From Lamellibrachia satsuma (lineage: Eukaryota; Annelida; Polychaeta; Sabellida; Siboglinidae), in NCBI GenBank assembly GCA_033239005.1, contig BSQZ01000073.1:2916001-2980000 (forward strand): a stretch of DNA of 64,000 nt. The letters are read 5' to 3'. The notes under the pieces were generated by a model. That model searched no databases. It saw only the letters and a list, made by a program, of their open reading frames with translations, and had not been told where the DNA came from. A program made the translations under genes and the position numbers. Numbering within the stretch: position 1 is the first letter of the stretch; every line of letters starts with the position of its first letter. Positions 56,521 through 64,000 of the stretch are shown here, piece after piece.

Positions 56521-57606
56521 AACAGACAGCACGTTCTATTACTACCATTAAGAGTGAGTGTCTACATCACTAGTGCACAGACTGCACGTTCTACTACGAT
56601 CTCTGAGAGTGAGTGTCTACGTCACCAGTGCACAGACTGCACGTTCTACTACGACTTCTGAGAGTGAGTGTCTACGTCACCAGTGCACAGACTACACGTT
56701 CTACTACGACTTCTGAGAGTGAGTGTCTACGTCACCAGTGCACAGACTGCACGTTGTACTACGATCTCTGAGAGTGGGCGTCTACGTCACCAGTGCACAG
56801 ATTGCACGTTGTACTACGATCTCTGAGAGTGGGTGTCTACGTCACCAGTGCACAGACTGCACGTTGTACTATGATCTCTGATAGTGGGCGTCTACGTCAC
56901 CAGTGCACAGACTGCACGTTGTACTATGATCTCTGAGAGTGGGCGTCTACGTCACCAGTGCACAGACTGCACGTTGTATTACGATCTCTGAGAGTGTCTA
57001 CGTCACCAGTGTCTACGTCACCAGTACTACGATCTCTGAGATTGGGTGTCTAAGTCACCAGTGCACAGACTGCACGTTGTACTACGATCTCTGAGAGTGG
57101 GTGTCTAAGTCACCAGTGCACAGACTGCACGTTGTACTACGATCTCTGAGATTGGGTGTCTAAGTCACCAGTGCACAGACTGCACGTTGTACTACGATCT
57201 CTGAGAGTGGGTGTCTAAGTCACCAGTGCACAGGCTGCACGTTGTACTACGATCTCTGAGAGTGTCTACGTCACCAGTGCACAGACTGCACGTTGTACTA
57301 CGATCTCTGAGGGTGGGTGTCTACGTCACCAGTGCACAGACTGCACGTTGTACTACGATCTCTGAGGGTGGGCGTCTACGTCACCAGTGCACAGACTGCA
57401 CGTTGTACTACGATCTCTGAGGGTGGGCGTCTACGTCACCAGTGCACAGACTGCACGTTGTACTACGATCTCTGAGAGTGGGCGTCTACGTCACCAGTGC
57501 ACAGACTGCACGTTGTACTACGATCTCTGAGAGTGGGCGTCTACGTCACCAGTGCACAGACTGCACGTTGTACTACGATCTCTGAGAGTGGACGTCTACT
57601 ATTTCT
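56521..57606. repeat. 55-bp minisatellite array, about 19 units
   Basis: The unit contains gtctacgtcaccagtgcaca, gactgcacgttgtactacg and atctctgagagtgggc, at a 55-bp period. A few units are truncated (for example 56995-57025). The CRE-like word ctacgtcacc is present in every unit. I do not infer function from that. Confidence 0.96.
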
Positions 57607-57974
57607 GATTCTTATTCTACTACAACCTCTGAAAGTGAGTGGCTACATCACAAGAAACAAAAAAGTATAACATCCTCAATGCTCTGCTACAAGATTGACT
57701 AATATTTCAATGCCATTTGCTCTTGGAAACTGGCATTAGCACATTACCACAGTCATGTGTGGCCTTTTAAAGATGTAATAACTTTTATTTGTTTTTAACA
57801 TTGTAAAAATATTAACTCACAACTAGGTATACAACATTTTTTGCATTAATTCAACTATTCTTTGTTGCAAAATTATATATTTACATTTAGAATTTCTAAT
57901 TTCTCTCTTTAAAGTACACAAAAAGCACATTTATTTGTGACAACCAACATGAAGATTAAAGAATTACACATCAC
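57607..57974. other. Unassigned AT-rich spacer
   Basis: No supported feature. Confidence 0.5.
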
Positions 57975-58140
57975 GTTTGATGAACCCTGAGACTAAGGCA
58001 AAACATAACCATTTGGAACTACAATGAAGAATATCACGCCAGTGGTTTAATAGGAAAACCTTGTTGGACAGACATCTTAATTTCATGGGCAGCGCCATAC
58101 TGTTACATAACCCTACATCACGAGTGTGGTATTCTGGCAA
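57975..58140 (-). pseudogene. Divergent relative of the THAP inverted-repeat arm
   Basis: The sequence resembles 20430-20560 (plus orientation) over about 140 bp: ataaccatttggaactac, gaagaatatcacgcc and gcagcgccatactgtt are the clearest matches. On the minus strand it encodes NSMALPMKLRCLSNKVFLLN then HWRDILHCSSKWLCF. The THAP arms encode MALPIQTIFSVFNKVYLVNH and HLRDILDYSCKWLVF in the corresponding place. The THAP domain itself is not present here. Confidence 0.65.
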
Positions 58141-58176
58141 TGTTCGCTCGCCAAATGAAAATATATTTGTATACAT

Positions 58177-58244
58177 CTATTCCTATTCTTGCCAATAGGA
58201 TATGGCCATGCTATTCCTATTCTTGCCAATAGGATATGGTCAGG
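58177..58244. repeat. 34-bp tandem duplication
   Basis: The sequence ctattcctattcttgccaat begins at 58177 and at 58211, and the copies agree through aggatatgg. Exactly two copies, 34 bp apart. Confidence 0.95.
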
Positions 58245-58699
58245 CTACTTGCTGTTGGCAAATGTTTACTACACTATAAATAAAAAAATAACAACATTTG
58301 TTTGAGACTTTGCATTGGTTCTGTGTATGATGGCTTCCCTTAATACGTTATTCTAGTCTAGGTTGCCCCGATTTCATAGAACTGCGCATGCGCTTATTGG
58401 TCGTGCTGGTTAACATGTTAGCCTTTGGCTATTCGGAGAAATGACTGCATCCTCCAACTTTTAGAACACATTCTGAGTAAAATACTGGCATGATATTCTT
58501 GAATTTATTTGCACATGGTTAGTTTTTATTATCTCTTATGTGCATAGCCCCAAAACCATGACTTTTGTTTCACTTTAATATTTGTCACGTCGGTCGGTCG
58601 AGAGAGTCGGACAGTGCAGACGTGTGGTAGTCACCTCCCAGCAATCTGCCTAAAGGTACTGATAAATTTGATGACTGGCTGGTGATCCTTGTCTGTATG
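58245..58699. other. Unassigned region, probably LINE F 5' UTR in part
   Basis: No repeat or gene recognised. The stretch before the LINE F ORF1 (about 58560-58700) may be its 5' UTR. Confidence 0.4.
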
Positions 58700-58708
58700 T
58701 GATGTGTA

Positions 58709-59604
58709 GTGCAGTGTGACGCAGTTGTTATCAAACTACACATTGATATAATCAATTGCACGCTTCTGAGAGAAATAAACGATCTTTACATCGCACTATC
58801 GCTCAACCTGATCCGAATACGTGCGAAACTGGACCTCCCAGTGTCACTACGCCACAGCTCACAATGCCCCGAAAAATCAAGTGCCAAAACGTCCTCGGAA
58901 GACCGTAGAGTTGACACTGACATTGAACATACGCAGCCTTTAGAGGGCCACACATTGAGAAATGCGTTATTAGCGCTTCTAAAAGACGAGGACACAATCC
59001 AGAACATTGCAACATCCATCAGCGAAAGCATTATCAACAAACTACTAAAAACACAAACATTCATCGACATGCTGATCAAAGCCATCATGGACTCCGAACA
59101 ATTCAGTGCAATCAAAGAGGATTTGTATCAGGCTTGCTGCATTGACGCAAGCAAGACAACCGCTGAAATAAACGCAATTAACGCCAAAATACGCGCTCTG
59201 GAAGCGTCCAGGAAAACGCTTGAACAAGCGAATGTGGCACTTCTTGACCAATTAGATGAACAAGAAAAATACAGCCGTCGGAATTGCCTCGTATTTCACG
59301 GAGTGACCGCAGCCACCGTCTTGGAAAACCGAATGGAGATAAGCCACGATCAATAATCGTCAAGTTCACAAACTATGAACAACGACAGAAGATCTTCTCC
59401 GTCAAGCGAAAGCTCAAGGGAACAAAAACCGCCATAACGGAGAATCTGATGAGGCGACGTAGTGCTTTGCTGCAAAAAGCACGGTCTACTACTGGAGTGA
59501 CAGCGGTTTGGTCAATGGATGGGCGCAATGTCTGTCTTACGTCATCTGGGCGAAAGGTGAATATTACCACTGAGCGCGAGCTCCAGCAACTTGGACGTTG
59601 AGTG
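58709..59604 (+). pseudogene. LINE F ORF1: coiled coil and RNA-binding C-terminal domain, one frameshift
   Basis: The frame 58709-59356 has a low-similarity N-terminus, then TSISESIINKLLKTQTFIDM, INAINAKIRALEASRKTLEQ and LLDQLDEQEKYSRRNCLVFH, a predicted coiled coil leading into the E-Q-Y-S-R-R-N block. A frameshift near 59300 moves to 59284-59601, with RSHRLGKPNGDKPRSIIVKF, ITENLMRRRSALLQKARS and TAVWSMDGRNVCLTSSGRKV. This is the LINE ORF1 RRM/CTD-type RNA-binding module, which coats element RNA. An internal segment between RRNC and RSHR appears short. Confidence 0.85.
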
Positions 59605-60091
59605 TAGTGTAGTGTCTCCAGATACAATAACAATCTGACTTTAATGCAAAAAATGCGATGTATCTGCAAGTTGTAGGCATTCTGCCTACAAGCACTATTT
59701 GTCTATGTTAATGTCACAGCATTGTATGTTTTCTTTTGCTATCATTGCACTTTTCAATATCACAGATGTTCTCGTTAACGCGTTTCATTTTAGCACCTAT
59801 GCTCCATTTGTAGATATTAATTGTTGTATAAATTACTGTTAATATGATGTCAAGTTATGTCAAGTTCACGTGTAACGGACTTTGAACATGGCTAGAATGG
59901 TTTTCCTTTTAACGATGATGATTCCTTTTTAAGAAATGTTTGAGGGTTAACAGTTAACTCTTTAAATCACATCTTACAAATAAACGAATTCAATGAAAGT
60001 TTACCACATGGAGAACTTGAAATTATTAAACATTCTCCATATTTTACTTATGAAGAATTAATAGACAAAATAAAAAACAAGCAGAATACTT
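59605..60091. other. LINE F inter-ORF region
   Basis: About 490 bp with no long frame, lying between ORF1 and ORF2 of what appears to be one element. Confidence 0.5.
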
Positions 60092-61945
60092 GTGTTGTGT
60101 CTAAATTACCTTAATGCAAAAATAGATCAAATTAATATGAAATTAGAAAATTTAAGAAACAACAGCTGTGAAATTGGAGCCATTTGCTTACAAGAAACAT
60201 GGTTATCCAATGACTCCAACATTTCTTTGCTGCAAATAGATGGTTTTACATTAATCTCTCAAGGTAAAATTTGTAGTGCTCATAGTGGCCTATCGATATA
60301 TCTTAATAATAAATATGACTATAAAATATTATCTATTAACAATGTATCAAATGTATGGGAAGGACAGTTTATTGAGATAACTGGAAATACTATCCAAAAA
60401 AAAATTATACTGGGAAATATATATAGACTACCAAGAGATGTTATTGAGAATTACACGACCTTTATTGACGAATTAACCCCGATACTCACTCATTTACAAA
60501 AACCAAAGAGTGAAGTTATCATAGCAGGTGATTTTAATATTGACTTACTGAAAATCAAAGAAAAACCTGTATTTAGTGATTACTTTGACATGATCAGTGC
60601 ACAAGGCTTCTTTCCTAGAATCACATTGCCTACCAGATTTTCAGAACATCGTGGTACACTTATTGAAATTTTTTTATGTAAACTGACAGAGGGGTCATTG
60701 AACTCCACTTCTGGCATTTTAATCAACCAAATTTCTGATCATCTTCCCTGTTTCATTTGCATGGACTGCATATTAACTCGAGACACGGTACCCAAATTCA
60801 TAACAATAACACAGAAAAGTCCGGATTCGCTAAATAAGTTTAGATTAGAATTAATACACTCAAACATTTATGATAAACTAAATAAGAATATTGATGGTAA
60901 TCCCAACGAAAATTATAACATTCTTGAAGAAATTATTTTAAATACTATGATTAAATGCTTACCCACTAAGACAATTAAATATAACAAACATAAATATAAA
61001 AAATCGTCTTGGATTACTCAAGGTATTATTAGATCAATAACATTTAGAGATAAGCTATATCTCAAAATGAAGCAAACTACTATAGACACAGCAAGATATC
61101 AGGTCCTTAAAACTAATCTGCACGCTTATAATAAAATTGTTAAAAAAATATTCGTCTGGCCAAAAAAATATATTTTGAATCGAGATTTGAGAAAAATAAG
61201 AACAATATTAAAAAAATATGGTCAATTATTAAAAGAAATAATTAATGAAACAACAATGACTGAACAATTTCCTTACTCTTTTAAAATTGATGGAACAACT
61301 GTTACCGATAAAACAGATATTGCCAATCAATTTAATTTATTTTTTACAAATATTGGTCCCAAACTTGCATCACAAATAAGCAATAACGGCAAATGTCATA
61401 CAGATTATTTGAAAAACCAGACCATACATAAATTCACGTTTAAACCTATAAGTAAAGATACTACAGTTAATATAATACACCGTATGCATCATAAATCTAG
61501 TAGTGGCAAAGACGGCATATCAACTATATTATTAAAAACAATAAAACATAAAATTTGTAAACCTGTCACCACAATACTCAATCAATCTTTGTCAACAGGT
61601 ATATTTCCTGACAAACTAAAAGTTGCTAAAGTAATACCACTATTCCAAAAAGGTGATAATACCATTTTTATAATAACCGTCCAATTTCGATCTTACCTGC
61701 AATTTGCAAGTATTTGAGAGAGTCATATTTGACCAACTACACGAATACTTCCACAATAGAGAGTTATACTACAGTAGTCAATATGGCTTCAGAGAGAAAC
61801 ATTCAACCGAACTTGCCACCCTTGAAATAATAGACAGAATTATTCAGGAAATGGACAAACATCTAACTCCAATAAATATATATATATTGATTTATCAAAA
61901 GCCTTTGATACAATAGACCATAATATACTCATGGATAAATTAAAG
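60092..61945 (+). pseudogene. LINE F ORF2: endonuclease and first half of RT, truncated by LINE G
   Basis: A 541-residue frame begins LCLNYLNAKIDQINMKLENL, then EIGAICLQETWLSNDSNISL (catalytic Glu), KKIILGNIYRLPRD, VIIAGDFNIDLLKI (GDFN), ITLPTRFSEHRGTLIEIFLC and LINQISDHLPCFI (SDH), so the endonuclease motifs are intact. The linker has SSWITQGIIRSITFRDKLYL. RT starts with SSSGKDGISTILLKTIKHKI and GIFPDKLKVAKVIPLFQKGD. Frameshifts near 61680 and 61880 follow, with FERVIFDQLHEYFHNRELYY, SSQYGFREKHSTELATLEII and YIDLSKAFDTIDHNILMDKL (motif A). The frame ends where LINE G begins. Confidence 0.9.
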
Positions 61946-61991
61946 CATCATCATCATCATGCTGTCAGTCGCTATGCGACAAAGACTGCTT
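61946..61991 (-). other. LINE G 3' UTR with small hairpin and (ATG)n tail
   Basis: Directly after the stop codon the minus strand has AAAGCAGTCTTTGTCGC then ATAGCGACTGACAGC and about five ATG units. GTCGC-ATA-GCGAC (61968-61980) forms a perfect 5-bp stem. Short hairpins next to simple tails are known recognition features for the RT in several LINE clades; that role is inferred here. Confidence 0.7.
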
Positions 61992-64000
61992 TCATTTCTT
62001 GACCGCCGCACTCCATTTAGTTCTCTGCTGTAAGAGTGATGTCCATGAGTCGGTCTTTATGTCTCTCAGCTTGAGGTTTCTCTTGATGGTATCCTTGAAC
62101 TGGAGACGAGGGCGTCCTCTCTGTCTGTGACCAGATGACAATTGAGAGTAGAGGATCTGCTTTGGTAGTCTGTCTGATGACATCCTCATGAGGTGTCCAG
62201 TCCACAGGAGATTCTTTTTGATCAGAAGATCTTCCATAGAGGGCAGCCCTATCCGACCGAGTATTTCCTTGTTAGTCACCTTGTCCTTCCAGGTTAGCCT
62301 CATGATCGAACGCAGATGTCGCATCATGAAGGCATGCAGCTTTTTCACCTGTCGTCTGTACACTGTCCAGGCCTCGGCTCCGTATAGTAAGGTGGATAGC
62401 ACAATTGCGCGGTAGATCTTGCCTTTGACCCGCGTGGACACATGATGGTTGTTCCAGAGTCTCTGGCGTAATCGGCCGAAAGATGCGCTAGCCTTGGCCA
62501 TCCTCCTCTGTATTTCAGCATCAATGCGTCCATCACTTGATATAGTGCTTCCGAGGTAGGTGAATTCCGGAACAGAGTTCTGCTTGTTTCCATCAACCAT
62601 GATATCCTCCTCTCGGGTTCTTGTAGAGTTGGGTTGGTACAGCACTTCCGTCTTCTTGATGTTAATCTTCAGGCCGGACTTCTTTGATGCATCGGAGAAA
62701 GCATCCACTATTCTCTGGATCTCTTCAGCGGAGTGGGCGACCAGTGCACTGTCATCTGCGTATAGCAGCCCTCTCACAAGTATCTGGGTAGTCTTGGTCT
62801 TCGCTCTGAAGTGTGCGACGTTAAATAGGTCAGCGCTCTGTCTAGACTGTATATAGACGCCATCTCCCATGCCTCGGAAAGCCTCGACAAGCATTGCTGA
62901 TAGGAAGATGGAGAAGAGCGTGGGGGCCAGTACACAGCCTTGCTTGACACCATTGGTAACACCGAAAGTTTCTGAGACTTCCCCTCCAACACTCACATTC
63001 GCCATCATTCCCGTATGTAGAGCCTCGATCATGGTTGTGAATTTCTCTGGGCATCCATATTTCCTCAGTAGTTGCCATAGCCCAGTCCTTCCGACTGTAT
63101 CAAACGCCTTCGTGAAGTCGACAAATACTATATATAGTGGTCGGTCCTGCTCAATGCACTTTTCTTGTAGTTGTCGAAGACAAAATATCATGTCCGCTGT
63201 GCTCCGGTTGGATCTGAAGCCACACTGTGTCTCCGGAACTACTTCTGGTGTTATGTGAATAGATAGTCTGTTGAGCAGGATCCTGGCGAAGATCTTGCCT
63301 GCTATGGAAAGAAGAGAGATTCCTCTGTAGTTCCCACAGTCTGTTCGATCTCCTTTCTTGTAGATGGTTACAATGCTGGCATCCTTCCACGCTTGTGGTA
63401 CAGAACCCTCCTCCCACGCTTTGGTGATTAATTGGTGCAGTCTGTTGGACAGATTGTCTCCTCCGTGCTTCCATACTTCAGCAGGAATTCCATCACCCCC
63501 AGGTGATTTGCCATCTTTCAGGCCGGCGATTGCTCTAGCCATCTCATCCATGTTTGGAATCTCATCAAGGCATGTGTTGGTAATGCGCTGCTGGATGTTG
63601 ACAAGAGCTTCATGTTCTATGTCGCCAGGGACGTTGAGTAGTTTTTGGAAGTGTTCACTCCATCTTGCCACAACTCTCTTGCTGTCGGAGAAGGTCTCCA
63701 TTCCATCTGTTGACTTCAGGTGAACAGGTCCCTTTTTCGCGGGTCCCCACACTTCCTTCAGTCCATTGTAGAAGCCCTTCATGTCGTTTCTGTCTGCAGA
63801 TCTCTGCAGCTCCTCTGCCTTCATTTCCCACCATTCTGACTTCAGGGCACGGGTGCGTTTTTGTAGTAGTCTGCAGGCATCTTTGTACGCTGCAGTGGTG
63901 GATCTAGTACTCCTGGTCTGCAACACTCTCTGGTGGGATTGGTCTCTTCTGCTCATTAGATTTTGTAGCTCCTGGTCGTTGGGGTCGAACCAGTCCTGGT
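61992..64000 (-). CDS. LINE G reverse transcriptase, open through the visible 669 codons
   Basis: The frame is open from the window edge (QDWFDPNDQELQNLMSRRDQ) to the stop at 61992-61994. RT blocks in order are LKDGKSPGGDGIPAEVWKHG, WKDASIVTIYKKGDRTDCGN, YRGISLLSIAGKIFARILLN, CGFRSNRSTADMIF, LYIVFVDFTKAFDTVGRTGL (motif A, about 63098-63130), GVTNGVKQGCVLAPTLFSIF (motif B) and RGLLYADDSALVAHS (motif C, YADD at 62751-62762). TYLGSTISSDGRIDAEI, LYGAEAWTVYRRQVKKLHAF and LLWTGHLMRMSSDRLPKQIL form the thumb and C-terminal region. It ends in RQRGRPRLQFKDTIKRNLK and WSAAVKK. All RT catalytic Asp residues are present. The endonuclease would lie beyond 64000. Confidence 0.93.
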   Translation of the reverse strand, partial: QDWFDPNDQELQNLMSRRDQSHQRVLQTRSTRSTTAAYKDACRLLQKRTRALKSEWWEMKAEELQRSADRNDMKGFYNGLKEVWGPAKKGPVHLKSTDGMETFSDSKRVVARWSEHFQKLLNVPGDIEHEALVNIQQRITNTCLDEIPNMDEMARAIAGLKDGKSPGGDGIPAEVWKHGGDNLSNRLHQLITKAWEEGSVPQAWKDASIVTIYKKGDRTDCGNYRGISLLSIAGKIFARILLNRLSIHITPEVVPETQCGFRSNRSTADMIFCLRQLQEKCIEQDRPLYIVFVDFTKAFDTVGRTGLWQLLRKYGCPEKFTTMIEALHTGMMANVSVGGEVSETFGVTNGVKQGCVLAPTLFSIFLSAMLVEAFRGMGDGVYIQSRQSADLFNVAHFRAKTKTTQILVRGLLYADDSALVAHSAEEIQRIVDAFSDASKKSGLKINIKKTEVLYQPNSTRTREEDIMVDGNKQNSVPEFTYLGSTISSDGRIDAEIQRRMAKASASFGRLRQRLWNNHHVSTRVKGKIYRAIVLSTLLYGAEAWTVYRRQVKKLHAFMMRHLRSIMRLTWKDKVTNKEILGRIGLPSMEDLLIKKNLLWTGHLMRMSSDRLPKQILYSQLSSGHRQRGRPRLQFKDTIKRNLKLRDIKTDSWTSLLQQRTKWSAAVKK

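Larger units (their letters stand above)
61946..64000 (-). mobile_element. LINE G: APE-type LINE inserted in LINE F, continuing past the window
   Basis: On the minus strand it enters at the window's right edge and ends near 61946 in a GATGATGATGATG tail. It consists of an RT coding region and a 45-bp 3' UTR. The clade is not certain; the order of RT blocks and short 3' end with a trinucleotide tail resemble widespread invertebrate and fish LINEs of the RTE/L1-like grade. No frameshift is seen in the visible part. Confidence 0.85.

Noticed and set aside
56521..57606. CRE-like TACGTCA in each 55-bp unit as a regulatory array
   Set aside because: A single sub-word copied with its minisatellite is not evidence of function.

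Overview
This 64-kb window looks like repeat-rich, gene-poor DNA of an invertebrate metazoan, probably marine. It holds CR1-like, jockey/L2-like, RTE and other APE-type LINEs, a BEL/Pao element, two Ty3/gypsy elements, a THAP-domain gene fragment, long TA and GATA microsatellites, and no bacterial operon structure. The species cannot be fixed from the sequence. I found no convincing intact host gene, tRNA, rRNA or CRISPR array. Almost everything interpretable is a broken transposable element or a tandem repeat. All homology calls are from reading the translations, not from a search.

Layout. 1-5.1 kb: a 34-bp minisatellite with a recent 849-bp duplication inside it. 5.1-8.8 kb: microsatellites and LINE scraps. 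8.9-11.9 kb: a CR1-like LINE (called LINE A here) with an esterase ORF1. 12-15.6 kb: a second 34-bp minisatellite and unassigned DNA. 15.6-19.1 kb: two minus-strand fragments of another LINE (LINE D). 19.1-20.95 kb: an inverted repeat carrying two broken THAP-domain copies. 20.97-33.84 kb: a BEL/Pao retrotransposon on the plus strand, interrupted by a minus-strand Ty3/gypsy element (gypsy-1, 24.6-30.06 kb), a LINE tail, and several tandem-repeat expansions inside its coding region. 33.8-39.1 kb: a LINE D endonuclease fragment, a LINE ORF1 fragment, TA tracts and minisatellites of 49, 26, 22 and 23 bp. 39.96-41.76 kb: a broken RTE LINE. 42.6-48.3 kb: a jockey/L2-like LINE (LINE B) split by a minus-strand LINE A copy, which itself carries an inserted LINE 3' end. 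48.7-53.85 kb: a Rex/CR1-like LINE (LINE E) in two pieces with a minus-strand gypsy element (gypsy-2) between them. 53.95-57.6 kb: two long minisatellites of 34 and 55 bp. 58.7-61.94 kb: LINE F with ORF1 and ORF2. 61.94 kb to the end: LINE G on the minus strand, the only element with a long undamaged reverse transcriptase frame.

The most unusual signal is that six sequence-unrelated tandem repeats share the same 34-bp period: the arrays at 1, 12.5, 42.3, 51.1, 54 and 58.2 kb. Several other tandem expansions lie inside transposon coding regions, which suggests that tandem arrays here are seeded within mobile-element DNA. Other points of note are the THAP inverted repeat with a third divergent relative at 58 kb, a cluster of nine ATGCAAAT octamers inside the BEL integrase, a 10-bp insertion in gypsy-1 identical to the 3'-terminal repeat of LINE A, a duplicated stem-loop sequence at 12.03 and 39.11 kb, and a 20-bp perfect hairpin at the 5' truncation point of LINE E.
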